Part shown: positions 1-7,350 of the stretch, one piece after another | How the letters are laid out: every line of letters starts with the position of its first letter | Numbering within the stretch: the stretch's first letter is position 1 | Assembly: GCA_021828525.1 (NCBI GenBank) | Contig: JAJZGM010000039.1 | Coordinates: forward strand, 1 to 9,232 | Length of the DNA stretch: 9,232 nt | DNA from: Nitrospirota bacterium | GTDB taxonomy: Bacteria > Nitrospirota > Leptospirillia > Leptospirillales > Leptospirillaceae | Reading direction: 5' to 3' | Notes under the pieces: model-generated | What the model saw: only the letters and a program-made list of their open reading frames with translations | Database searches by the model: none | What the model was told of the DNA's origin: nothing | Position numbers and translations under genes: made by a program

Positions 1-42
1 CTGGGAATCACCTACAATTTCAAGATTCCCCACAGCTCCTAG
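1..42 (+). CDS. C-terminal end of an unidentified protein, possibly an outer-membrane beta-barrel
   Basis: Frame 1 on the plus strand is open from the window edge and ends in TAG at 40-42. It encodes the 13 residues LGITYNFKIPHSS. The alternating aromatic and small residues (GITYNF) look like the last transmembrane strand of an outer-membrane beta-barrel protein, but 13 residues are too few to be sure. The gene would run convergent to ruvB, and the two stops share the palindrome CTAG at 39-42. It could also be a chance open frame at the window edge. Confidence 0.4.
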   Translation: MGITYNFKIPHSS

Positions 43-1112
43 CCGAAGCTGCCAGGCTCCAAGGGCCCCGGCGGTTCCGAAAACACGCCTGACCCGGAGA
101 TCCGTCTCTGGCCATACTCGGTCAGCCTCCGTCCGGCGGGGGTCCGGGCGATCAGTCCTTCCTTGAGAAGATACGGCTCGACCACATCGATGATCGTGTC
201 CACCTCGATCTGCAGGGTCGCCGCCAGGGCCTCCACACCCACCGGCCCGCCGTTATAGACCGTTCCGATGGTATGAAGGACCTTACGGTCGACCCGGTTC
301 AGCCCCAGATCATCAATTCCCTCCACCTTCAGGGCCTCCAGGACCAGGGATCGCGTGACCGCTCCGTTGGCCTTGACCTGGGCATAGTCCCTCACCCGGC
401 GGAGGAGGCGGTTCGCAATCCGGGGGGTTCCCCTGGAGCGGCAGCCGATTTCAAGGGCCGCCTCTTCGGGGAGGGAAAATCCCAGGACTCCCGCGGACCG
501 GATGAGAATCTTGACCAGTTCGTCCGGCGTGTAAAAATCAAGGTCCTGGAAAATCCCGAACCGGTCCCGGAGCGGGGCCGACAGGAGGCCGGCCCGGGTC
601 GTGGCGCCCACCAGGGTGAAGGGAGGAAGAACATGCCGGAAGGTCCTGGCGGAAGGACCCCGGTCGAAAATCACATCGATGGCAAAGTCCTCCATCGCAC
701 CATAGAGGATTTCCTCGACAGGCCGGGGGAGACGGTGAATTTCGTCGATGAAGAGCACCGTCTTGGGAGAGAGGCGGGACAGGATTCCCACCAGGTCTCC
801 GCCCTTCTCGAGGACAGGGCCGGATGTCGTCAGGAAGGGGACCCCCATGGCCCCGGCAATCAGCCCCGCCAGGGTGGTTTTTCCCAGACCCGGAGGACCG
901 TGGAGGAGAATGTGGTCCAGGCACTCGTCCCGGAGAAGAGCCGCCTCGATGCTGATCTTGAGTCCGGAAAGCACCGCCTCCTGGCCGATGTATTCGTCGA
1001 AGGAGCGCGGACGGATTCCGGGGGAGATCTCAGGGAATTCGGGGGAGGGAAGATCCGGCAGGTCCATGGGACCGGCCTGGGGATCAGTCCATTCCATGCC
1101 TGTAGACTTCAT
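39..1112 (-). CDS. ruvB: RuvB, Holliday junction branch-migration ATPase
   Basis: RuvB is the hexameric AAA+ motor that RuvA loads onto Holliday junctions and that drives branch migration during recombinational repair in the cytoplasm. The 357-residue product has Walker A GPPGLGKT (72-79), Walker B ending in D123-E124 within the family motif DEIHR, sensor 1 around GATTRAG (169-175), the arginine finger in PLRDRFG (180-186) and sensor 2 in GTPRIANR (R231). A C-terminal winged-helix domain follows, including the family-typical GPVGVEALA stretch. The ATG at 1112 is chosen because a perfect GGAGGAG lies 7 bases upstream; the later in-frame ATGs at 1097 and 1067 lack one. This start overlaps the end of ruvA by 29 bases and makes the N-terminus somewhat longer than usual. 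All motor residues are intact. Confidence 0.97.
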   Translation of the reverse strand: MKSTGMEWTDPQAGPMDLPDLPSPEFPEISPGIRPRSFDEYIGQEAVLSGLKISIEAALLRDECLDHILLHGPPGLGKTTLAGLIAGAMGVPFLTTSGPVLEKGGDLVGILSRLSPKTVLFIDEIHRLPRPVEEILYGAMEDFAIDVIFDRGPSARTFRHVLPPFTLVGATTRAGLLSAPLRDRFGIFQDLDFYTPDELVKILIRSAGVLGFSLPEEAALEIGCRSRGTPRIANRLLRRVRDYAQVKANGAVTRSLVLEALKVEGIDDLGLNRVDRKVLHTIGTVYNGGPVGVEALAATLQIEVDTIIDVVEPYLLKEGLIARTPAGRRLTEYGQRRISGSGVFSEPPGPLEPGSFG

Positions 1113-1722
1113 CGAAAAGCTCCTCCACCGATTTGACGGCAGGGTTTCGGGCCAAGGCGCGCCGGATCATCTTTTCTGCCTCCGCGGCCGAATGGCCGAA
1201 CTGCCGGGTCAGGATTTCAAAAACCGAATCGGCCGGGCCCGCGGGATTCTGGTGGGCAGCCCCCGGCGGGATGGCCGCAGGCGGGGCCATGGATTCCGGG
1301 GATGAGGCAAGGAGCGAAGGGGGAAGACGGTCCCGGAGCTCGGAGACGAGCTTTCGGGCCGTCGTCTCCCCCACCCCCTTGAGCTTCTTGAGCCTTGAGA
1401 CATCTCCCGCGGCGATGGACTGCCAGATTTCCTGGGGAGCCACCGATATCATCCGGATCGCCTTCGTCGCCCCGAGGCCCCCGATCCCCCGGATTTCATG
1501 GAACAGCTCCTCTTCCGCCGCATCGATAAAGCCGACCAGAAGGGGCGATTCCTGATGTTCGCTCCAGAGCAGGACGGTCCGGAGCGAGACGGGCCCCGAA
1601 GACCCCGAAAGATGGGCGAGGGAATAGGGAGAGAGAAGGACCCTGTATCCCACCGATCCGGCCCGGATGATGACGGATTCGGTCCCGGACTCCTCGACGG
1701 ATCCCCACAGGCGGGCAATCAC
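1084..1722 (-). CDS. ruvA: RuvA, Holliday junction-binding protein
   Basis: RuvA binds four-way junctions as a tetramer or octamer, holds them square-planar and recruits RuvB. The 212-residue product begins with the family N-terminus MIARLWG and an OB-fold (about 1-62, with VGYRV at 24-28). Two helix-hairpin-helix motifs follow: RGIGGLGATKA (78-88) and LKGVGETTARK (114-124), the second followed by LVSELRDRL. A Pro/Ala-rich flexible linker (about 134-165) leads to the small C-terminal domain III (about 166-208) that contacts RuvB. The start is GTG at 1722, overlapping the ruvC TGA as GTGA, which implies translational coupling. A GGGAGG lies about 11 bases upstream, longer than ideal spacing. 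The end overlaps ruvB by 29 bases. Length is close to the usual 190-210. Confidence 0.96.
   Translation of the reverse strand: MIARLWGSVEESGTESVIIRAGSVGYRVLLSPYSLAHLSGSSGPVSLRTVLLWSEHQESPLLVGFIDAAEEELFHEIRGIGGLGATKAIRMISVAPQEIWQSIAAGDVSRLKKLKGVGETTARKLVSELRDRLPPSLLASSPESMAPPAAIPPGAAHQNPAGPADSVFEILTRQFGHSAAEAEKMIRRALARNPAVKSVEELFDEVYRHGMD
1120..1126 (-). promoter_or_regulatory. Shine-Dalgarno site deciding the ruvB start
   Basis: Read on the minus strand this is GGAGGAG, 7 bases before the ATG at 1112 and inside the 3' end of ruvA. It supports the upstream start for ruvB and a reading-frame overlap with ruvA, rather than the internal ATGs at 1097 or 1067. Confidence 0.75.
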
Positions 1723-2291
1723 GGATGTCCGAGCCTCCCGAACCCCAGAAAGGCGAGGCCCAGGGCATCGCCCTCGTGGGTCGTGCCGACCGAGAGATCC
1801 GGCCCGAACCAGAAGGAGAGGGCGCGAATCAGCTCCTCCTTGGAGGATCCCCCTGTTCCCGTGACCCGGTGTTTAAGCTCTCTTGGCGGAATGGCAAGAA
1901 AGGACAGGCGGTGGCGATAGGCCAGATAGGCCACCGCCCCGATGACCGGCCCCAGGATATGGCCGACTCCCGGAGCATTGCGCCGGGAAAAATGGTCTTC
2001 GAGGCAGAGGGCCGAGACGGAATGGTCCCGGATCTGGGTTTCCAGGGCGTCGCAGATCGCCCCGATGCGGTCAGACAGAGGCTCCCCCGGGAAGGTCTTG
2101 ATCGTCCCCCCTCCCCGGAATGTCAGCTTCTGGAAGGAATCTCCCCTCACCACGGCCCATCCGGTCCGCGCAAGGCCGGGATCAACCCCCATGACAGAAA
2201 CCGGGGCCCTCCCCTTTCCCGGAGTGGGAGGAGGAGAGGGGCGGAGCGTCTCTTCCCTAGGGGGACACGGAGACATAGCTGTGCCGTCCAT
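1719..2291 (-). CDS. ruvC: RuvC, Holliday junction resolvase
   Basis: RuvC is the dimeric RNase H-fold endonuclease that cuts symmetrically across Holliday junctions. Catalytic acidic positions are visible: D37 in GVDPG, E98 in LCLEDHF, and the C-terminal HEGDALGLA giving H172 and D175. A His instead of the first Asp of the last pair is also found in known resolvases such as that of Thermus. The start is uncertain. The ATG at 2291 gives 190 residues with a Pro-rich 33-residue extension before GVDPG and overlaps htrA by 35 bases. The ATG at 2192 (M34) gives 157 residues starting MGVDPG, nearer the usual N-terminus, with only a distant GGGGAGGG upstream. The ATG at 2276 is a third option. None has a convincing ribosome site. 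The gene ends in a GTGA overlap with ruvA. Confidence 0.93.
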   Translation of the reverse strand: MDGTAMSPCPPREETLRPSPPPTPGKGRAPVSVMGVDPGLARTGWAVVRGDSFQKLTFRGGGTIKTFPGEPLSDRIGAICDALETQIRDHSVSALCLEDHFSRRNAPGVGHILGPVIGAVAYLAYRHRLSFLAIPPRELKHRVTGTGGSSKEELIRALSFWFGPDLSVGTTHEGDALGLAFLGFGRLGHP

Positions 2292-3765
2292 CGTGAAGGA
2301 TGGTCAGGAGAACTTCCGCATCCGGGGGGATCCGCCGGGCAATCCGGACGAAGTCGGCCACCGATTGGACGGTCTTTCTGTCGACTTCCACGATGATGTC
2401 CCCCCGCCTGAGTCCGGCCGCCTCGACCGCGGATCCGGGCTGGACGGCCTGGATCACGACCCCGTGGATCCGGGATGAAAGTCCGAGCTGTTGCCGGATT
2501 TCACCGTTCAAGTCCAGGATGCGAAGGCCTTTCAGGACATTCTTGAAGTTCCCCGCCCCCTCTTCCATGCGGCGGTTGTTCATCGCGAGCTTTCTGGGAA
2601 GTTCGCCGACCTTCACGTCGATGGTCCGGGTCCGGCCGGCCCGGACGATCGTAAGCCTCGCGTCCTTTCCGGGAGGGATCCGGGCCACATGCATCCGGAG
2701 ATCGTTCGCATCCTCCACGGCCATGCCGTTCAAGGCGGTGATGACATCCCCCCGCTTGAGACGGGCTGATTCGGCGGGACTGCCCGGAAGGACATCGCTC
2801 ACCAGAACGCCGGAGTTCTTCTTCAGGCCGAACTGTTTGGCTATGACCGGGGTCACGTTCTGGATCGAGATGCCGAGCCATCCGCGGACGACCTTGCCCT
2901 TCGTGACCAGATCCTGCACAACCTGCCGGACCATCGTCACGGGAATGGCGAACCCGATCCCTTCATAGCCGCCATTGGTGGTGTAGATGGCGGTGTTCAT
3001 TCCCACGACCTCCCCCATCAGATTGACGAGGGGTCCGCCGGAGTTTCCCGGATTGATGGCCGCATCGGTCTGGATGAAGTTTTCGTACTGCTCGATTCCC
3101 ATGTTGCTCCGCTTGAGGGCGGACACTATCCCCATGGTCACCGACTGGGTCAGCCCGAAAGGCGATCCCATCGCCAGGACGATCGTCCCCACATCCACAT
3201 TCCTGGAATCTCCCCAGGTGACCACCGGAAGGGGGGACCGGGCATTGATCTTGATCACGGCGATGTCGGTCATCGGATCTGTTCCGATCACCTTTGCCTG
3301 ATAGGATTTCTTGTTGCTCAGAAGGACGGTGACCTTCGTGGCGTTCTTGACCACATGGTTGTTGGTCACGATTGTCCCGTCGGAACTGATGATGAATCCT
3401 GATCCGAGACTCCGCTCCACGTGCTTCTGGGGAGCCTGTCCCCCCCCGGGGCCGAAGGGGTTCCCGAAGAAGCGCTTGAAGAAAGGATCGTCGAACATGG
3501 GCGGCAGGTGAGGAGAGGTCGAGACGAGCGAGGTCGTGGAAATGTTCACGACCGCCGGAAGGACGGCCCGGGAGACAGCTTCAAAGCTTTTCTGGAGCGC
3601 AAGGCCGGCCGCCACAGCCTTTTCCGAAACCACGGGATCCCCTCCGGAGGCCGGGGCCGCCACAGCCGTTCCCGGCATGGACGGAACTCCCATGAACAGT
3701 CCTGCCCAAAGCACGCCAAGGGCCAGAAGTCTCTTGCCGGATAAATTCTTTACTTTTTCGCTCAT
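2257..3765 (-). CDS. HtrA/DegP family periplasmic serine protease (Do-like) with two PDZ domains
   Basis: HtrA proteases degrade or refold misfolded envelope proteins in the periplasm. From the ATG at 3765 the product has 502 residues. It has a Sec signal peptide (basic KNLSGKRL, hydrophobic core, probable cleavage near AVAA at about residue 37). The chymotrypsin-like protease domain carries the triad H137 (TNNHVV), D167 (DPMTDIAVIKI) and S242 (NPGNSGGP). A Phe-rich regulatory loop (about 91-105) precedes it. Two PDZ domains follow (about 298-390 and 412-500), so it is the DegP/DegQ type rather than DegS. A GTG at 3777 could add four residues, but AAGGGG lies about 11 bases before the ATG and abuts the GTG, so the ATG is preferred. 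It sits 48 bases after the response regulator gene and ends in TAG at 2257, within the longest ruvC frame. Confidence 0.95.
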   Translation of the reverse strand: MSEKVKNLSGKRLLALGVLWAGLFMGVPSMPGTAVAAPASGGDPVVSEKAVAAGLALQKSFEAVSRAVLPAVVNISTTSLVSTSPHLPPMFDDPFFKRFFGNPFGPGGGQAPQKHVERSLGSGFIISSDGTIVTNNHVVKNATKVTVLLSNKKSYQAKVIGTDPMTDIAVIKINARSPLPVVTWGDSRNVDVGTIVLAMGSPFGLTQSVTMGIVSALKRSNMGIEQYENFIQTDAAINPGNSGGPLVNLMGEVVGMNTAIYTTNGGYEGIGFAIPVTMVRQVVQDLVTKGKVVRGWLGISIQNVTPVIAKQFGLKKNSGVLVSDVLPGSPAESARLKRGDVITALNGMAVEDANDLRMHVARIPPGKDARLTIVRAGRTRTIDVKVGELPRKLAMNNRRMEEGAGNFKNVLKGLRILDLNGEIRQQLGLSSRIHGVVIQAVQPGSAVEAAGLRRGDIIVEVDRKTVQSVADFVRIARRIPPDAEVLLTILHDGRHSYVSVSP

Positions 3766-3813
3766 GATCAGGACCACCCCTTGGGAACACGGTTATCGTT
3801 TTAAGCGGGAGAG

Positions 3814-4239
3814 TTATCCGCGGCCGGACAATGTCCGGTTGATGACATCGATGATTTCCTGTTTTTTGAACGGTTTCGGAATGAGATCGACGGCCCCGGC
3901 GGACAGGGCTTCCACCCAGAGATGCTCATCTCCGAAGGCCGACAGGAGGACGACGGGAAGATCGGAATTGTTTTCCCTGATATGTCTGAGGAGATCCATT
4001 CCATCCCGGTCGGGCATCCGCAAATCCGAGAGGACGAGATCGACAGCCGTTTTTTCAAGAAGGCCGATCGCCATGTCGACGGAGGAAGCCACCCACACCC
4101 GGAATTGGTTCCGGCGAAGGATTTCTGCCAGAAGGTCGAGCGCGACGGCATCGTCCTCGACGACCAGGATCGACCTTCCGGCCCCCTCTTTTCCGGAGAC
4201 CAGATGGATATTTGAACTTTTTTTTCTGCTCGAGTACAT
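3814..4239 (-). CDS. Single-domain response regulator (CheY-like receiver only)
   Basis: This is a phosphoacceptor partner for the adjacent histidine kinase. From the ATG at 4239 it has 141 residues and consists almost entirely of one receiver domain. The acidic pocket is EDD (28-30), the phosphorylated Asp is D72 in LSDLRMPDRDG, the switch Ser is S100 in LLSAFG, and the conserved Lys is K122 in IPKPFKK. No DNA-binding, enzymatic or other output domain follows, so it probably acts by protein contact or in a phosphorelay. The start is uncertain: a TTG at 4254 would add five residues and neither has a good ribosome site. It begins about 30 bases after the kinase stop and ends 48 bases before htrA, so the three are probably cotranscribed. 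Confidence 0.9.
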   Translation of the reverse strand: MYSSRKKSSNIHLVSGKEGAGRSILVVEDDAVALDLLAEILRRNQFRVWVASSVDMAIGLLEKTAVDLVLSDLRMPDRDGMDLLRHIRENNSDLPVVLLSAFGDEHLWVEALSAGAVDLIPKPFKKQEIIDVINRTLSGRG

Positions 4240-4269
4240 AGCCAACACTACCAAAAAGAGGATGGCTGT

Positions 4270-5940
4270 TCAAGTGCGTGAAGAGGCTTCCTGTCCGGGG
4301 ACGGACACAGGGGAGACTCCCCCTTCCGGCTCCTCCCCCGGAAAAAGGACGACCACATCTCCCCCCGGCCCCGGGCCGAGATGGACCGTCCCCCCGAGGT
4401 CCTCGGCGATCTTCTTGCAAACCGCCAGTCCCAGCCCCGTTCCGGACGGCTTTGTCGTAAAGAATGGGTCGAAGACGCGGGACCTCAAGGCCGGGGGAAT
4501 GCCAGGCCCGGAATCCCGGACCCGGATCCGGACCCTCTGGTCCGCCCAGTCCGCCCGGACAAGAATCCGGCCCCCGGCCCCCGCGGCATCCATGGCATTT
4601 TCCAGAAGGTTCAGAAAGAGACTCTGCAGGGCGTCCGCATCCCCCCTGACCCAGAGAGGGGGTCCGGCGGACTCCGTCTCCAGGGATATCTCCGCCCCGG
4701 TCGAGCGGAGCCTCGGTTCCACCAGGCTCACGATGTCCCGGAGAAGGGGCTCGATCATGACCCTGTCCCGGGGATTTTCCGATCGGCGGGAGAGGGAGAG
4801 GAGCTTTTTGATGACCTTGATCATCCGTTCCGTCTGGCCCGAGACAATACGCAGGGGTCCGGCGACCCGGGGGGGGAGGTCAGGCTCTTCCAATAGGAGC
4901 TCGAGGTGGCCTGCGATGGAGTGGAGAGGATTTCCGAGTTCGTGGGCCACAACCGCCATCCCCTCCCCGATCGCCGCCCTGCGTTCGAGCTCCGACAGGC
5001 GCCTCTGAATGAAATACATGGCCTCGTTGGTCTGGGCCAGGGCCTGGTTCTTGTCCCGGAGCTCCCGGGTCTTCTCCAGGATCCTGTCCTGAAGACCCTC
5101 GTTCAGACGCTTGACCTCGTCAAGAAGGGACTCCTTCTCCCGGGTCCTTTCCCGGAGCATCTCCACCATCCTGTTGAAGGAGTCCCCTGTCCGCTGAACC
5201 TCGGAGGATCCCGAAGTCCCGAACTCCCCGGTCAGGTTTCCCTCGCCCACGGCTCTCATGGAGCGTTCCAGGCTCCGGATCGGATCGATCAGCCAGCGCG
5301 CAAGGACGAAGCTCAGACCGCCCATCAGGAGGAGGAACCCCGCGAGAAGGATGAAGGCCATCCGTTCCTTTTCCTGCCTGACCAGGGCGTTGACCTCATA
5401 GTAGGAGAGGCGGACCCCGACAGATCCCATGAGCCGGTTCCTGTGCATGAAGGGCACCACCACATAGATGGCATCCCCGCCGGAGCGTACCCGGACGGAG
5501 ACCCAGGGTCGCCCTCCCAGGGCGACGGCATCGTGGGCCGCCCTCTCCCCCGGCGACATCGGCATCCCCGAGGTCGAGACGATGTGGGGAAGGCCCGTCT
5601 TCCGGGAGAGGAGATCGACGCGGGTGACATTGTGGCGGATGGCAAGGACGGCCGACATCTCCCGGCGAATGGCCACGAGTTCCCGGACATGGGCCCACTG
5701 ATTTTTTTCCGAGGGTTCGGCCGCGGAGAGGAACTGGTCCGCCTCGTGGCGCATCTCCACACCGAAGGCGAACTCCTGGGCCACCAGACGCCCTTCCCGG
5801 GAGAGGATCTTGAAGGCGTTGTGGCGGACAAGAAACTCGTCGACCGCCCCCAGGATGCCAACGAGCCCCACGATCATCACCGCAACAACCAGGGCCAGGA
5901 TGGTCCGGATTCCCGGGGGTCTGGAGAGCCGGGAATTCAC
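4270..5940 (-). CDS. Membrane-bound sensor histidine kinase with HAMP domain
   Basis: This is the sensor half of a two-component system, 556 residues. Transmembrane helix 1 spans about 11-33, an extracytoplasmic sensor region about 36-190, and transmembrane helix 2 about 194-215. A HAMP linker (about 212-266, with WLIDPIRSLE) and a charged coiled coil (about 262-322) follow. The HisKA dimerisation domain has phosphoacceptor H333 in VVAHELGNPL. The ATPase domain has N-box NLLENAMDAAG (444-454), G1 DSGPGIP (476-482), F-box FDPFFTTK (490-497) and G2 GTGLGLAV (500-507). The start is GTG at 5940, overlapping the carbonic anhydrase-like TGA as GTGA, with AAGGG about 7 bases upstream. The sensor region resembles no ligand-binding family I can name, so the signal is unknown. 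The HELGNPL motif resembles NtrB/AtoS-type kinases. Confidence 0.95.
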   Translation of the reverse strand: MNSRLSRPPGIRTILALVVAVMIVGLVGILGAVDEFLVRHNAFKILSREGRLVAQEFAFGVEMRHEADQFLSAAEPSEKNQWAHVRELVAIRREMSAVLAIRHNVTRVDLLSRKTGLPHIVSTSGMPMSPGERAAHDAVALGGRPWVSVRVRSGGDAIYVVVPFMHRNRLMGSVGVRLSYYEVNALVRQEKERMAFILLAGFLLLMGGLSFVLARWLIDPIRSLERSMRAVGEGNLTGEFGTSGSSEVQRTGDSFNRMVEMLRERTREKESLLDEVKRLNEGLQDRILEKTRELRDKNQALAQTNEAMYFIQRRLSELERRAAIGEGMAVVAHELGNPLHSIAGHLELLLEEPDLPPRVAGPLRIVSGQTERMIKVIKKLLSLSRRSENPRDRVMIEPLLRDIVSLVEPRLRSTGAEISLETESAGPPLWVRGDADALQSLFLNLLENAMDAAGAGGRILVRADWADQRVRIRVRDSGPGIPPALRSRVFDPFFTTKPSGTGLGLAVCKKIAEDLGGTVHLGPGPGGDVVVLFPGEEPEGGVSPVSVPGQEASSRT

Positions 5941-6464
5941 GGGGTGGCCCTTGAGGGAGCCGCGGCATGCTCGAGGCGGTAGAGGGCATAGTGCCGGGCC
6001 GACTCCCGGATCCAGCTCCGCTCCTCGTCTGTCAACTCCCGGCGGACCCGACAGGGGGACCCGAAGGCCAGGTGGCCGGGAGGGATCGCCATCCCCTCGG
6101 TCACCAGGGATCCCGCGCCGATAATGACGTCCTCCCCGATGTGGGCCCCGTCCATGACGATCGCTCCCATTCCGACCAGAATCCGGTTTTCCAGGGTGGC
6201 CCCGTGGAGGATGACGCGATGTCCCACCGTCACGTCATCGCCGATCGAGAGGGAAAAGCGGTCGCGTGTGACATGGAGGACCGAAAGATCCTGCACATTG
6301 GTCCGGGAGCCGATCCTGATGCGGTGGACATCTCCCCGGACGACGGCCCCGTACCAGATCCCCGATTCCGCTCCGATCGTCACGTCTCCCACGAGGACGG
6401 CGGTCTCTGCGATCCAGGCCGAAGGATCGACGGAGGGCCAGAGTCCCTTCCAGGATTTGATCAT
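5937..6464 (-). CDS. Gamma-class carbonic anhydrase-like hexapeptide-repeat protein (YrdA/PaaY type)
   Basis: This is a left-handed beta-helix protein of 175 residues related to gamma carbonic anhydrases, which form trimers with metal sites between subunits. The three metal-binding His residues are present: H64 in SVLHVT, and H82 and H87 in VGHRVILHGA. The family residues R43 and D45 (VVRGDV) and Q58-D59 (NVQD) are also there. Hexapeptide repeats run from about 20 to 130, then a C-terminal helix (about 143-168) with a charged start. Many relatives have weak or no measured CO2 hydration, so activity is not assured; a PaaY-like thioesterase or acyl-transfer role is possible. The start is ATG at 6464 with AAGGAG about 10 bases upstream. 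It appears to be the first gene of the minus-strand block and ends in GTGA overlapping the kinase start. Confidence 0.92.
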   Translation of the reverse strand: MIKSWKGLWPSVDPSAWIAETAVLVGDVTIGAESGIWYGAVVRGDVHRIRIGSRTNVQDLSVLHVTRDRFSLSIGDDVTVGHRVILHGATLENRILVGMGAIVMDGAHIGEDVIIGAGSLVTEGMAIPPGHLAFGSPCRVRRELTDEERSWIRESARHYALYRLEHAAAPSRATP

Positions 6465-6489
6465 CGGCGGTCTTCTCCTTCTTGAGACA

Positions 6490-6517
6490 ATCTTAACATT
6501 GGACCTCTATCATCGAA
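6490..6517 (-). promoter_or_regulatory. Candidate promoter for the seven-gene minus-strand block
   Basis: On the minus strand, TTCGAT (6512-6517) is followed after 16 bases by TAAGAT (6490-6495), preceded by TG plus one base, an extended -10 pattern. The -35 match is only 3 of 6. It would start transcription just before the AAGGAG of the carbonic anhydrase-like gene. A short inverted repeat overlaps its -35 element. Confidence 0.3.
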
Positions 6518-6522
6518 GATGA
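6510..6522. repeat. Short inverted repeat, possible operator
   Basis: TCATC and GATGA flank a 3-base centre, a 13-base inverted repeat, followed directly by a tandem GATGAC-C-GATGAC (6519-6531). It overlaps the -35 element of the candidate promoter of the minus-strand block, where a regulator could bind. The repeat is short enough to arise by chance. Confidence 0.25.
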
Positions 6523-6687
6523 CCGATGACGTCCTTTGAGTTTAACCCAATTTTCGGATTTCGTCCCGGCCCGGAAAAGCGGAGGAGTCCCCCCTCATCC
6601 CCTGTTGTCCGACCCCCCCGGACCATGGCAGAATATCAGAGCACGCCTGCCGGAAATCCCTGACCCAACCCCCGGGAGTCGACCCCC

Positions 6688-7350
6688 ATGTCCCTGATCC
6701 GCCGCCCGTTCATTGTCCCGGCCCTTCTCCTTCTCGCATCCTGCGGCTTCTATTCGTCCTCGGGGACGGACAATCGCCAGGGGAACTATCTGATCAACAC
6801 CCGGTCTCTGCCGAACTATGTCAAGACCGTCCCCCTTCCGGCGGATTCCAGAGACCTTGTCGTCGTGAAGGAGGTCCGGCTCGAAACGAAACACCGGCTT
6901 TCTCCCATGGATTTCATCTACCAGTCCAAACCCCGTCCCTACCACGGACGCCTTTATCTCATGGACTTCCGGCGCCGGCGCGTCTATGCCGACGGAACGC
7001 CCGAGCGCCCCTACCGGTGGATACGGCCGATCGGTGGCCGCCCCTACCGCTATCTCTATACGGGAAAGTTCGTTGCCTTCCGGAAGGACTGGAAGGCCGA
7101 ACAGGAGTACGAGGCGCGGCAGGCCCTGAAAAAGGAGAAACAGAAGGCCCGGGAAAGCGCCCGGGGCCACGTTGTCGCCCCTCCTCCCGCGGCGCGAAAG
7201 GGGATCCTGGGTGGTGCGATCATCCAGCAGGACGAAAATTCGATGACGGAGATGCTCCCCTCCGGCGCCTATGTCTTTCACCCCAAGGACGAGCTTGAGG
7301 CGGCCGGCTATCACTATACCAAGTCCTCCGGATGGACAAGGACTCCCTGA
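6688..7350 (+). CDS. Unrecognised lipoprotein, basic and RPY-repeat-containing
   Basis: I do not recognise the family. The 220-residue product begins with a lipoprotein signal: RR at 5-6, hydrophobic core 8-17, lipobox LASC with the lipidated Cys at 19. Gly at +2 suggests outer-membrane sorting rather than retention in the inner membrane. The mature part contains three RPY motifs (83-85, 107-109, 118-120) in a Tyr/Arg-rich stretch, then a strongly charged helix (about 134-158, rich in Lys, Glu and Arg), a Pro/Ala linker, and a short C-terminal part with YHYTKSSGW. The start is ATG at 6688 with GGGAG about 9 bases upstream. It is divergent from the carbonic anhydrase-like gene, 223 bases away. 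Function unknown; a cell-surface or peptidoglycan-contact role is only a guess. Confidence 0.8.
   Translation: MSLIRRPFIVPALLLLASCGFYSSSGTDNRQGNYLINTRSLPNYVKTVPLPADSRDLVVVKEVRLETKHRLSPMDFIYQSKPRPYHGRLYLMDFRRRRVYADGTPERPYRWIRPIGGRPYRYLYTGKFVAFRKDWKAEQEYEARQALKKEKQKARESARGHVVAPPPAARKGILGGAIIQQDENSMTEMLPSGAYVFHPKDELEAAGYHYTKSSGWTRTP

Noticed and set aside
3536..5008. A 490-codon open frame on the plus strand
   Set aside because: It lies antisense to the kinase, regulator and htrA, is Arg/Ser/Pro-rich with no motifs, and reflects the scarcity of stops in GC-rich coding DNA. The same applies to the plus-strand frames at 273-1136, 1725-2396, 2300-2968 and 4906-5982.
5396..5989. Minus-strand frame of 197 codons in another phase of the kinase gene
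   Set aside because: Pro/Gly/Arg-rich shadow of the kinase reading frame, with no recognisable domain.
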